From Owenia fusiformis (lineage: Eukaryota; Annelida; Polychaeta; Sabellida; Oweniidae), in NCBI GenBank assembly GCA_903813345.2, contig CAIIXF020000001.1, positions 52,347,885-52,411,884 on the forward strand: DNA of 64,000 bases, given 5' to 3'. The notes beneath the pieces are model-generated. The model did no database searches. It saw nothing but the letters and a program-made list of their open reading frames with translations, and was not told the origin of the DNA. Position 1 is the stretch's first letter, and every line of letters begins with the position of its first letter. Shown here piece after piece: positions 12,373-39,299 of this stretch. The translations under genes were made by a program, and so were the position numbers.

Positions 12373-15300
12373 CTATGGACGGTTACAATGCATCTTGTTT
12401 TCTCCAACACAGGATGCATATGCCATTGCGTGTGCGACATAACTTTGTTCCTGCACCCCATAGAATAAATGCGCCATGGGACCATTTGCCATTACAATCA
12501 CGTCCTCTCCACTGTGAGTCTCGGAGCTTAGTGGTACTGGACTCTGTTGGCGATAGTTGGAATCACCTATATCAGTGAAGCATGTAGTAAATTAATTGAG
12601 ATGCATGCCTTCCATTTAGATGTATCGTTAATTCTGTTATGATACCCATAGCGTCTGATGCATATAACAATACTTATCTATTTGCTAAGTTCATAAAACG
12701 TACGTGTTCGCGGCCGAGGGGTAAATAATTTTGGACTTGAATAATTTTACATAGAAAAAATTCCTAGTGCTTACTCGTATCGACATTCTCCAGATCCTCT
12801 CGAGTCGTTAGATCCTCAGGGTCAGCTCCAGTATCATTGTAAACACCTTGATATCCTGGACCATTGCCATACGTCAGAGTTGTGTAAGGTTTGTCATCAG
12901 CTGCATCAACTAATGTTTTGCCTATAAAAACAACACATTTTATAGGATATGTTGTGTATGGTTTATAATCAGGTAAATTAACTAAGGTTTTAGGATGTAT
13001 AAAATATAAACCTTCGCCTTCTTTGTATTGTACGGTGAAACGAACCAAATCTCCAACAATTTTTATCACCTAGTAGCGTGTATTTGATCGATGTTGCATT
13101 TACATTGAACAGATTATGACATAGCCTACCCAAAATGGGATTTCCTCTTTCACTGTATCCGCCAAATGCCAGCACGTGTCCATGATCAGCGGTGACTACA
13201 ATTAGAGTATCATTTTCGCTGGTCATGTTGACAGCGGTCTCAACAGCACGATCAAGGGCAATTGTCTCTAGAAGGGCACGTGCTGCTCTACCACTGTGGT
13301 GTCCAGAGTCAATACGTCCACCTTTAAGGAAAAGATGATAACACGTTAAATGATATGAAGTCTACCTGTAAAGAAATGTATCAATGAATGGATTATTGGA
13401 TTACCTCTGTACGATACCTAATATAATAGAGAGGTTTCGACACCGCTCTATTATATTAGGTTAAAATACTGTACCCTCTACTAGTAAGAAGAATCCATTT
13501 TCATTTTTGCTTAGTATTTCGATTGCTTTTTGCGTCATTTCAGAGATCGATGGCTCTCCAGCGATGTCACCATCTATTCTATCAGCGTCATTACGCATGC
13601 TCTGGCGTTCAAACAAACCTAAGAGTACAATTAAAAGCATTAAAGATGTTATAAGACATCGAGATTCATTTGTTTATTTCTTTATTTGTTTGTTTGTTTA
13701 TTTGTTTGTTAATTTGTTTGTTTGTGAGAATGTATTTCAAAACATACTCGTTAGGTTCACGGATGAGGAATTTATGAAGGGGATCGGAGGGGGACAGATA
13801 GTGACACAAAATGTACAAATGAAGGAGAAGATAGTCATAAAACTAATGACAGTTTTTCATTTACCCATAAGGTAATCTGTGTTGGCCGGGTTCACCTCAT
13901 TGAATGCTGATATATTCCAAACATAGGCTGGTCTCTGATTGATACTCAACTTATGATCGTACCATTCCTAGAAATAATGCAGCTCTCATATAGCAATAGC
14001 TGTAGCATGGACCTGGTACCTGTACTCATTTATAGGAGATGCATTTGCCCGGTGGTATCTTAAATGCATTTTGTCGCTTTATCAGCATTCATTACGCCCA
14101 GTTTGTTTGATGCTTCTATGATATGACCTTTATTAGTTTTACAGAAAAAACTGTGATGTGGAACGCCTCTGTAAGGGGAACACCTCTGTAAGATGGAACA
14201 TTTTCGCCACGTCTGTCAGTGAAACACTTCTCAGTTATGAGACCCATTGATTGAGGTAAGCTTCTGCTAGTGGAATACTCTCAAAGTACAAGCACCACCA
14301 TGCAAAGGCGTTCAACCCGTTTATGAAATCGTTACTGGACTTAAGTTAATGAGACGATTTGATGATACTAATATTTGAGTTCATTGCCAGAGACCTACCT
14401 GAATAAGATCCCTGCCGTCCTCTCTGAAACCAACTTCAAAGGGATATTCCGGGTCCTCTTGGTTCTCATTCATGAAGTACGAACGTCCACCTCCCAATAT
14501 AACCTACAGGTGAACAACAATTTAACCTTAGAATTAACCACTGCTTCAGTAAGTGTATTAGTGATGTCTGATATTCATGGTCATAAAACGTGCACGGGAC
14601 TCGTGCACGGGAATTTTACGATTTCTGCTCGAAAATTCAACTTTGCAAGATTTATTTCTTCATGAGAAAGTTTACTAGTATGATAAAATCTGTGACGCAT
14701 TCTATGAATTTTTGAACCGATACGCTTCTCAGGTATGAGATCTATTAAAAACTCGCACACATCACCATTTTCAAATAATAGAAAAATAATACATTATTAT
14801 AAAAATCTTTAGTTTTACTGAAATAAAGTGTGCACCTTTTTTCAAAATAGACATGAAAAGGAATGACATAAGCCAGAAATAATCAAAAATTGAAACATTT
14901 TTTATAAGGCTGCTCGCTAGATCTGATTCTCTCTTTAAAGATTCTCGCAATCTTTATCCAATCAGCGTTTGCGAGTGTGTCGGCTCACGTATAAAAGGCG
15001 AATCCAACTCAAATCCATGCAGGGGTGTATGAGGTACTCGAATAGGAAAGAGCTCGTGAAATCTGAATTTATATGCACATGGTCAATGTTTACACATGTT
15101 TGGAGTTATTGAAGAAAATGTGATATGGGTGTGGTTCCGAATTTGAAGTCATTGCTGGAAAATATGATTTTAATACGTGAAATTATATCTATAAATACAG
15201 CACTAAAACTAACAGTACACATGAAGTACATGTATGATTGTGTCCAGAAATGTTTGAAACCCTTACAGAAAATTCTGTCTGCATATTGTCACCATTGCTC

Positions 15301-17369
15301 TTTCTTCCCGCATTCTAGTGCTGTTTGAATGAATATATTAATTAATGTATTTCTAACTAAAATATATCACATTTTTTTATAAACCACAAACATTTAGATC
15401 ATAAAAAAATCCAATACTTGAGTGAGCACGATATGCAAGGGTTACTAAGTTGATACAGTAAATGACCACTGATATTGTGTTAGCAAATATGTATTAGCAG
15501 AATACGCTGTGTGCGTGGACTAACACCCCTCACTTTCATAGTGAAGTGACTAATTGGTTTATGTTTACGTTTTAATGTGTTTTGGTTTCCTTGTTACAGC
15601 AAGGGGGGCCAGTAAAGTAGACTAACATGTTTGCATGGCAAATTTTGATCGAATATGTGAGACACTTTAAATGAGTTTAAAACGTTTAAAAAGTGATCAA
15701 AAATAACCAATACAGGGCATGAAGAGGGGTTGCGTGGAGGAGAATTGATATGTCTTATATCTATAAGGTAGCTGGATCAAATCATTTGCAAGAAATTTTT
15801 CATCAAGACCTAATGATCTACCTCAATATCAGTATTATTGACAACGAGTTGCTTTGTTATATCAGGACATTGTGCCTCTTCCCACTCCGGTACTTGATGG
15901 TCTCCCTCCCAGCATCGACATGGGGAGTGTGCAAACGCCGCGGCTGGGGTGGCGTGACTCGGCCTTGTTGTCGTGATCAAGCCAGCTGCTTTACCTGCAT
16001 GGTAAAAAGTTATCACAGCTCAATAAATGGGCAAACAGTCAGAAAAGAAATGCCCCCACTCCGATCCATTACTTTCAGTTTCAGTTGCAAATAGAATGGG
16101 CGGCAAATAGTGATCCCAAGCTCATAACATTGACGAACCTTCTCTCTTTGACCACCTAAGTATCGAGTCCACCTCATGGCCAGCGACAGTGTCACACATG
16201 TACGGGACAACCTCCTCATCTACTCCTATCACCCAGACGCTCGACTTCACACCCGTCAACATAGCATTTGCTGTTGAGGCCGAATCGGGGGTTTGTCCAT
16301 TCACTGAATAAGTCTAAAAAACATAAAACCTCTATTATGAAAATGAAAAGCCCATTTTATTTCTTCAAATATGCAATGGATATGAATTATTTTTTGATAC
16401 AATGGGGGTGAGAGGTTTTCTTCAATGATGCAATTTGCTTTTGTTATCTAATAATTGGTCCGCACGTCCGTCGATAAATCTGCAGATCTGCACACTTTCG
16501 GATTAAAAAGTGAGATTAGATCTGAATACTGGTCTGGAAATTGTCAAATGGGGCTCATTTGCCTTTTTAAACTCGGGCCCACTTTTGAAACTGTGGAAAA
16601 TAGAGATCAAAATTTCCAAACAATGAGTAAAAACGCCCTATTTTAGAATTAAGACCACTAGGCCCCGCTAGCTATCCCCCAGACCCTCCAGTGTAAAATG
16701 TCATACTTTTGCCAACATGCTGTGGGAAAATTTGTCCCAGCTAAGTTGATGTTCTTCCCCAGTTCCTCCTAACTGTTGTCCTCTGAGGATCCTAGCAGCC
16801 GACATCGTGGTGAGACCCATTCCGTCGCCAATAAATATGATCACATTCTTGGCGAGATTCGTATTAAGACCCCGGTTTGCGGCATAGTTGACTGTGTCTT
16901 GACCCTTTCGGATCCACTCAGCAGATCCAACCGATTTCCCTTGCATTCTAGCTTGTTTGTTCTCTTCATTCCGCTTCAGAATATTTTCTTGGTACATACG
17001 GATCACTTCTTCACTGAATGTATGGTCATCATCATCCTTTTGAGAATGGGTTGGTTTTCCTGAATTAAAAAGGCACTCTTTCTTAAAGGCGCGTAAATAA
17101 TCTGTGTATTGCTTTTCAGTTCACATTGCTCGCATAAGGTATCATGAAACAATCGCCGTCCACCTCATATCCCTCTATAAAGTTATTTGCTAAGGCAGTC
17201 ACATTGTCTCAAGATATAGATGAATTTTGTTTTAGTAAATAGCCTTAAGGACACATACACAGTCAATGATATATGACATAACAATTTTAAATGACAAATA
17301 GGGCCTACCTCCGTATGCATGCGCGGCTAAAGTTACCACAAGTAGCAGGGTAATGACTCTAGAAGACAT
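12373..17369 (-). CDS. Alkaline phosphatase (tissue-nonspecific type), complete
   Basis: Ten coding exons on the minus strand: 17369-17309, 17059-16707, 16313-16139, 15994-15822, 14503-14399, 13967-13865, 13618-13475, 13321-13130, 12921-12775, 12566-12373. They total 1647 nt (548 aa) with phases agreeing at every junction. Residues 1-18 are a signal peptide. Active-site features are present: D99 in FIGDGMG, nucleophile S149 in TPDSASTA, R207 in [11 protein letters not shown]371 and D376/H380 in [12 protein letters not shown]417/H418 in TADHGH, and H502 in SETHSGEDV. One position differs from vertebrate enzymes: the DHGHH motif reads DSGHH, but the replaced His is not a metal ligand in the human enzymes, so activity should persist. 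The protein ends at HCNRP without the hydrophobic tail of GPI-anchored members, so it is probably secreted rather than anchored (inference). It lies 3.5 kb downstream of the mosaic paralogue on the same strand. Its signal-exon intron is phase 1, the slot where the paralogue holds its extra modules. Confidence 0.93.
13417..13463. repeat. Perfect 17-base inverted repeat in phosphatase intron
   Basis: ACCTAATATAATAGAG and CTCTATTATATTAGGT flank a 13-base loop. It lies 12 bases into the intron downstream of the exon ending at 13475. Confidence 0.8.
13671..13725. repeat. (TTTG/TTTA)n microsatellite
   Basis: Runs of TTTGTTTGTTTATTTGTTTG with few interruptions inside a phosphatase intron. Confidence 0.85.
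14934..15176 (+). repeat. Duplicated promoter-like segment, copy 2
   Basis: Second copy of the 243-base segment, inside the intron between exons 15994-15822 and 14503-14399 of the complete phosphatase and antisense to it. Only a few substitutions separate the copies, so the duplication is recent. Confidence 0.75.
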
Positions 17370-18643
17370 GTTCGTTCGACCAAAACCTTCAAAATAAGTG
17401 AAGTGATTCATTTGCTGATGTGATATCTTGAATCAATAAAGACGCAGACCACCTGATGAATTTTTAAAGTTTTAGAGTTTTGGCGCAAATCTTTAGTGAG
17501 CACAGGGCTACATTTAACTTCAAGGAGCTACTTTACATAAATACCAATGCCATGATCTTTTGGCATGGTTTTGGACCCGTTTTTCAAAGATAATACTTGC
17601 TAAACGATTATGGTTACGGAGTTGGTCGACATACTTAATTAATATTCATTTAATTATTTTATAAACTAGATTGTTACCAAATGGTAGGTTCCCATTGTAA
17701 TCATCGATCACTAATGTTATATTTGAAAATAACCTTGACTTGAAGATTAAAATATATATTGCTGTTCACACCTCACAGGAGGGGCCTCCCTACCTGTAAG
17801 TGAGTATCTCCTGCATATCAAATTGACACTCCTCTGCCCGCAACTGCTATAAAATGCCTGTTTTATATGTAAACCCACTGAACTACTGTAGCATAGCTTA
17901 TATTTTTGATTTTAAGAGAATAAAAATCATAGGTCGCCAACGTTTTTGTTACTGTTTAACAATGTGCAACAAAATCAAAATACATTAAACATGTCATTGT
18001 TTGGTCAGTTGGTATCGTAGCCGCCTCAAACGGTAAAACAAACCCCGGGAACAAACCGTTGGCCCTATGTTTTGTTATATCAAAATAAACATGAGAACAC
18101 CTTATTTAGAATAAGCAAATAAAAATATACCACAATCCATTCGAAATTTGCGTAATTTTCGATTCAAAACGTGTGAAAATGAAATGATATATTTTTAATG
18201 GTAATGTTACAAAATTTGACAAATATTTTTGGGGTAGGGAGTGAAAAAAGTAAGAAAAAATGTCCTGAGTGTACCAATATTCAAACCAACGTAATTATGT
18301 ATTAAGGAAGTTTATCTAGGCTCGACAAAAATCGCCAATACTCTCTAAATCATCATTCGAAGAAATAGCGACCAATGGTAACTTCAGTAATCTAGGCAAT
18401 CCCGGGGTATCACAGGAGAGGAAAACTTAGGCCCATGTTTAACGACCGTCTAGAACATGTTTCTGCCTCTCCTGACTAATAGCCACTCACTCAGTTACCG
18501 TCGCTAGCAAATAATTTTGAAAACTCATTATTTCAAGGCTTTCAAAGTTCTTGAATAAAGAATACACTAGACGAAATGATGTATGTTTGGGGATTCCTCT
18601 TTACCTCACTTTGATTTTCGTGACGTCATTATAAACATGAAAG
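17370..18643. other. Divergent intergenic region between alkaline phosphatase and TMEM245
   Basis: About 1.3 kb separates the start codons of the minus-strand phosphatase and plus-strand TMEM245. It must hold both promoters if neither has distant 5' exons. I see no coding exon. A short stretch near 18001-18060 (TTGGTCAGTTGGTATCGTAG) vaguely resembles a tRNA-type box A but lacks a matching box B. Confidence 0.6.
18621..18628 (+). promoter_or_regulatory. CRE palindrome at the TMEM245 start
   Basis: TGACGTCA, the full cAMP-response element that binds CREB/ATF, ends 16 bases before the TMEM245 ATG. The sequence between it and the ATG ends in AAGATGGC, a YY1-like context seen at many animal core promoters. 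Use as a promoter is inferred. Confidence 0.45.
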
Positions 18644-33073
<14,430 letters not shown>

Positions 33074-33573
33074 TGGCTGAATGAGGTTGACAAGGAATTT
33101 TGATACAACACCAATTTATATTGTTTGCCAACACAGACAAACATAAGACCTACTAACTGGGTGGTAAAGTCAGAGTAGAAGTGCAATCTTACATACAGGT
33201 GTAGCTGAGTTTATGGGTGAATTCCATTAAGAACAATGCATTGACTTAATATGTTGTCTGCTATATATATGCTTGCCAAAAAGATACAAAATCTTGGAGC
33301 ATCTGTAATAAGAGACTTGAGAAACCTTCCATGAATTGTTGACTTAAATATTGTGAGTTGACAATGGTTAAAGGGGAACTGGGTGCCATATTATTGTACA
33401 TAACTTGGGATGAATATCCCATTCTACGCTGTGTTTTCCTGTCCACTCCCTTCAGTTCAAATGAATTGCGTAGGTGCATTTTGCATGTGAAAAATAACGA
33501 TTTCATGACCAGGATTATTATTGTTCTACCTGTTAATGGAAAAAATCTTCCCAGAATTGAATACATGTACTGT

Positions 33574-33895
33574 ACACTTAATTTGACGCTACTTAATTTG
33601 GCGGATTTGCTCAATTTCAAATATTGGCTGCTATTAATTTGGTGGAGTCAGGACTGGGCTCAACTTTTATCATTGATCTGGAAATAATCATTTCAGATTC
33701 ATGTGTTCTACTTACTGTAAGTCTTGGTATAGCACTGACATCCAAATAGAAATACTTAAGAAAGTGAAAAAATTGCAAATTACTTTCCTGAGGATTTTCC
33801 AAAATAGATCTGAAAATTGATGGATTTTTAATTTGGCTGATTTCTTCGATCAATCTGCCAATCCGTCAAATTAAAACGGTAGCCAAATTAAGTGT
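33574..33895. mobile_element. Candidate MITE
   Basis: ACACTTAATTTGACGCTACT at the left and a matching inverted stretch ending AGCCAAATTAAGTGT at the right; about 35 imperfect TIR bases. No clear target duplication. Confidence 0.6.
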
Positions 33896-34800
33896 TTCTA
33901 CGGTACCTTGAAACTTTGGCTAGCTATCTGGTAATAGCATATATAGCATTTTGATATGAGGCTGATCACACATAATGTTCTTTTAACAACTCAAGAACGT
34001 GAGCTGAATTCCAAGTTATGTTTGCAAAATCTAATTGCGCAACATTGAAAGCTGGGAGGAGTGCGACTGTTCATAAGTACTTATATTCTTAAAATTCTGT
34101 TATTAAGCTCATATTATAGATGTACATGTGAAATATATTAGAATCATATTTATCCTAAAACTAGCTTTAATTCTCAGTTGCCATCCACTAAAAAGGGCAT
34201 CAGTTCCACTAATACACAGATCAGCATTACATGTATGTTAACAAGGAATTATTAACCTGTGATATTTGAAAAGTTTCATTCATTGATCAGCCGACATGGT
34301 GAGTTTATGGAAGTGACCAACTCTTTCCCATGTCTATTTGTCTGTTTAAGATGAATTAAAACTGCTTTTTGACTATAAACCAATGCCCATATCCATATTA
34401 TGGGTGTCCAATCCATATTATGGGTGTCCATTTTGGTAATTTACACCATTGGTCTTGGGGCCTTTTGTCTTATTTTAAAAAAATAATCTTTATTTCATCA
34501 CGTGAGCCCATAAAATGGTGCAATTTTGTGCAATAGGCACATTGTCTTACTGTTGTACAGTCTTCAATATATACATGTGCATGATTTATTGTCTTATGTT
34601 AGTAGGGACACTATGCGTTCGATGTTGTGTTTTGTTGTCCTCTAAATAAGTGACTGTATTAATATGAAAAGCATAGCTTCAAATACCACGCAAGCATTGC
34701 CATATCAGATATTGTATTAGGTGTACTAGACTTAATTTAAAAACTTACAACTTTTTGCAATATTAAGTAGGTACATACATGTATGACTGTTAATATCTGC

Positions 34801-35067
34801 CTTTATCCTATGCCAAGTAGAGTTTTAGGGAGATAAGTTGGTAAGATATATCCTGTATCCTGATTTTGAGGTTTCCATATCCAGAACCTCCATATCTCCC
34901 GCCATATCTCCCGCTTCGGTGCATATCTTCCCGCTTCCGGTGCATATCTTCCCGCTTCTGGTAAATGCAATAAAATGATTTTGCATATGAATGATTTGTA
35001 TATTTTTACACCTTGTAGTATTGAAATGACCATATGCCCCTGAAAACTCAACTTGGTATAGGATAAA
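34801..35067. mobile_element. Candidate MITE with internal minisatellite
   Basis: CTTTATCCTATGCCAAGTAG at the left pairs with CAACTTGGTATAGGATAAAG at the right. Inside, CATATCTTCCCGCTTC repeats three to four times. Confidence 0.65.
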
Positions 35068-35070
35068 GCA

Positions 35071-35179
35071 GTTATGTACGGTCGGTTTGGATATAGGGTT
35101 CATCCCTCGTGAGATATGCACATCTATGCATATATCCCTCTGGATAAACCCCATATCCAAAACCTCCCAGTACATAACC
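35071..35179. mobile_element. Foldback element
   Basis: GTTATGTAC ... GGTTTGGATATAGGGTT pairs with AACCCCATATCCAAAACC ... GTACATAAC, four bases after the preceding MITE ends. Confidence 0.65.
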
Positions 35180-36101
35180 CTTATGTATTTTCTAAATTCT
35201 TGGCCATCTGGCTGATAACATTTGCTAATTTTGCTATATGTACTGTAGTTCATTTTACATCGTTTTTAAGATTGGCATGATTTGGATTTAGTAGCATCGT
35301 CGGTTCCCACGCAATCCAATCCAAATCATCTAAATCTGGAATATAGTTTATGTGACCATTAATAGATAAATAAATCAACTACTTCTCCGATAAAATGGAT
35401 AAAATATTTGGTAAGTGTATTTGGTTAATATTTTATTAACACCAAAAAATCAGTTGTTAGTTTTAGTTGTTGGAATTTTGTTTTTTATTTAATATTATAT
35501 TGTTGTTTTATATAGATGCAGGGTTTGGGTATGTTATCCATGTGCATGTGAAATTGAACACTATTTTATTTATTTTTGTATGTATTTTAACATACATATT
35601 ATACAATTTTATGTACAATGTATTGTATCAATTCGTAGCCAAAATGAGAGATTGGCAGAGCATGGGCATGGGTTGAGGCAGGCATTTTAGATACATTGAG
35701 CTAAAAATTAATGTGCGAAACCTCTAAATGCCCCACAATAATAGCATTAGATCCTCTTTATCTTCCATTTGCCTTGCCTGCTTTCAGACCTTTGCTAGGC
35801 TCATAGTCTCATACTGTTGTGTTATGATTTTAAGTTAATGTAATTATTGGACACTATCATAAAATGATATTGAAAATTAATACGAGTTCTGTAACCATAT
35901 ACATGTATGTACATGTATGTATGTTATTTGTATTTAATACTTAATGTGTTGGACCCTGCATTAATACTTGTATAACCCCTAATTTTACCTGAAATATAAA
36001 CCATATCAATTTCTTTACAGTTATGTTGAGAGTTTCGTTATCGTTGCAAACTAGAATTTTTGTGGTAAATATATCCCCAGTCCAGCCAGGGACTAACATT
36101 G

Positions 36102-36930
36102 CGAAAGTAACATTTTAACTCAGTATTTGGAAAACCTCTAATTAATTTTATTAATTTGGCTTATTAGTACCGGAGTACTGTTTAGTGTTCATTATACTAG
36201 GAGTGGGCACCATGCAGATTTATAGTCGTACCTTATAGTTAAAATGATGAAGGATCCTTTGTTCTGCATAGCATAGAATGATGTCACCTGCTATTTTGTT
36301 AGTCCCAAATACAAGGTATTGAAATATGACAAAATATTAACACCTGGTTGTATTTCAAAGAATGACTCCGGAGTAAATCGAAAGTAACATTTTAACTCAG
36401 TATTTGGAAACCTCTAATTAATTTTATTAATTTGGCTTATTAGTACCGGAGTACTGTTTAGTGTTCATTATACTAGGAGTAGGCACCATGCAGATTTATA
36501 GTCGTACCTTATAGTTAAAATGATGAAGGATCCTTTGTTTTGCATAGCATAGAATGATGTCACCTGCTATTTTGTTAGTCCCAAATACAAGGTATTGAAA
36601 TATGACAAAATATTAACACCTGGTTGTATTTCAAAGAATGACTCCGGAGTAAATCGAAAGTAACATTTTAACTCAGTATTTGGAAACCTCTAATTAATTT
36701 TATTAATTTGGCTTATTAGTACCGGAGTACTGTTTAGTGTTCATTATACTAGGAGTAGGCACCATGCAGATTTATAGTCGTACCTTATAGTTAAAATGAT
36801 GAAGGATCCTTTGTTTTGCATAGCATAGAATGATGTCACCTGCTATTTTGTTAGTCCCAAATACAAGGTATTGTAATATGACAAAATATTAACACCTGGT
36901 TGTATTTCAAAGAATGACTCCGGAGTAAAT
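36102..36930. repeat. Three tandem copies of a 276-277 base unit
   Basis: Units begin CGAAAGTAACATTTTAACTC at 36102, 36379 and 36655 and end AATGACTCCGGAGTAAAT. Copies differ at only a few positions (one extra A and GGGC/AGGC in copy 1; TTGAAATA/TTGTAATA in copy 3), implying recent expansion or homogenisation. Confidence 0.95.
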
Positions 36931-36973
36931 CTTGTAATTGCTGGTTGCACAAAAATGGTGGCGACTATGAATA

Positions 36974-37142
36974 CGAGGGGTGATCATTAAGTTCTCATAA
37001 TATCTCTATAATTTCTTTATTTTTCAATACATGTAAAATGTAATGGAATTTTCACAGAATGTGCAGCATTTGATGTCTTACTAATCCAGCAAAATATATT
37101 TAGAATTAAGAGATATTACGAGAACTTTATGACCACCCCTCG
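36974..37142. mobile_element. Mariner-type MITE
   Basis: CGAGGGGTGATCATTAAGTT at the left and a matching inverted end TTTATGACCACCCCTCG at the right, with 34 imperfect TIR bases and TA on both sides. It sits 43 bases beyond the 277-base satellite. Confidence 0.85.
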
Positions 37143-39299
37143 TATGTCACCATTTCTCAGTTATGACATAAAAATGTTATCAAATGTAAATGATCACTTG
37201 ATACACCAAGTATACAAACACAACCTGATAATTGTGTTCTCATTATATTTATTTTATTGCTGATCTTTTATTTATTATTTTATTGTTTATACATTCATTT
37301 ATATATAACAAGAAATATACAAGTTACATTTTGAAAATATCAATGGTAAATATACCACCTTGTTTTGCACCAAGAAAGTATATCGCTTCAAACTTTGCGT
37401 AGTTTATCACAGATAACATGCATTGAAAACAGGATTAAATAATATGCTAATAACAAAGCAAGTTTATCTCTTGACTTCAGTTGTATACAAAAATAATATC
37501 AAAGCAATGATAATAATCTCAGTATATTGTTGACTAATGCAAAAAACTGACCAGATAACAAATACTAAATCGAATAAATTAAACTACATTATATCCTTAT
37601 TATTTGTGAATATAGTACTGCGCCCACTTGCTTTAATGCTTAGAAGATCACTGTCATCTATACGTCATCTATACTTCTATTATTTAAGAAACATAGACTG
37701 AAGAGCAGGTGTTATATTGACAAATACACTCCACATGGCTATGCAAGAGAGTGAGGGGTTCGAAAGCTTTTGTACCTAGCCCTAAGGGGTCATTGTCATT
37801 ATCACACCTGCTCTGAGGTATATATTACAATTCAAACATGAAAACTCCCCAAAATTTTTCGAATATTCAACTTATGGTCTGCCATTACTACAGCCCTCTT
37901 GATGTCACAAATTACTTGTATTACCAAGGGTAGTGTTGACATATATACCCCAGGTAAAATGTTGACTTTGTTCACAGTTTATAGAAGGCGTGAATACAGT
38001 CATGTTCAAATATAATTTATATAAACCATTTCTCATAAATATGTTTAGTAGTATAGTTTTTACATGAGGTGAGGGTGGGGAAGTGGTTTCAGACCTAGGA
38101 AGGAGCTCTACTCCCTCCCAATTATTCTGTTACTACTCCCATCTAGGGCCTGGCATAATATATGCAGCCTTCATACCTTCGCTAGATGAAGTAAGTGCCA
38201 GGCGTTGAAGGGGCAGGATAGCACATTTTAAAAAGATGGAGCACCATATTGAGTCCCAGCTGAATGACTCTCAAATCTGCAAGTGTTTAGTGGTATTTTC
38301 TCTTGAGAGATTGTTGATATATCAATATCATGCGATAAATCACAAGAATGAAAATGATCAGACTATGAGAAGGCTCATCTATAGTTGTTGTTGTATTGCC
38401 ATGACTAAACATTCTGATACTCATAGCATCTTTCTGTCTCACCTGAAGGGCTGGGAAGAAATAAAATTTCATGGTTTATCATGATGATCACTAGAAAGGA
38501 TATGGCATTTCCCACCTGCTACACAGTAGATTTTTTCTTGGCATATTCTGGTCTTTTTCAATTAAGTGTAACTGGTATAGTTGCTTCTTGTTTGCATCCT
38601 TATTCATGAACTCATTCCAATCTTAAGGGACTCATGTATTTCTACATTTGATAAGGTGATGTGCCACCACCCACTTCTCCTATCAGGTTCGTTTATAGAA
38701 TTTTGGATTTAATTATCACATAATCACTCTGCTGTTAGAAGTATCTTGAAAAACATGTATTTTCTGCCAGCTCCAGAAACAAAACAACCCATCAGAGAAT
38801 CCATGAAATTTAGTATGATATTTCCTTAGGGCCGATATGGGCCCAGAGATTTATATTGTCACAAGGAATAAACACATTTTCAATCCATCTCTCATGTGCA
38901 TTTTAAAGACTACATATCTTTCATTTATAAGTCCTTCAATCAATGTGTTAGGATAAGCACAGAATACAGCAAAGTGTAGTGCTGGACACATAAAAGAAGA
39001 CTGATTAATATAAAAAAGCATTTATGTTAAGCCACAATGTCTTACACCAGCAAAACCACATAAACCAATTGAAATAGAAGTTTAGACCCCATAAAACAAT
39101 CAAAGACTATTAAGGAACCGACATCAGTCTTCTTCCACCTTGTCAAGAGCTTACTACAAAGCACTTATCGTGCATATGGCCCATATTGTAAACCCTGACA
39201 TTCCAGCAGAAGATGGACATGGATGGAAACTGAATGACTCCACCATTGCATTGGGTATTGACTGGTATTCTCAGACAAATGATTGTTGATATAGCAGAT

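Noticed and set aside
18001-18060. tRNA-derived SINE head
   Set aside because: TTGGTCAGTTGGTATCGTAG resembles a box A, but there is no convincing box B at the expected distance and no tail.
37702-37816. TIR element with AGAGCAGGTGT and ACACCTGCTCT ends
   Set aside because: The arms are only about 12 bases with no target duplication; they could arise by chance in this AT-rich spacer.
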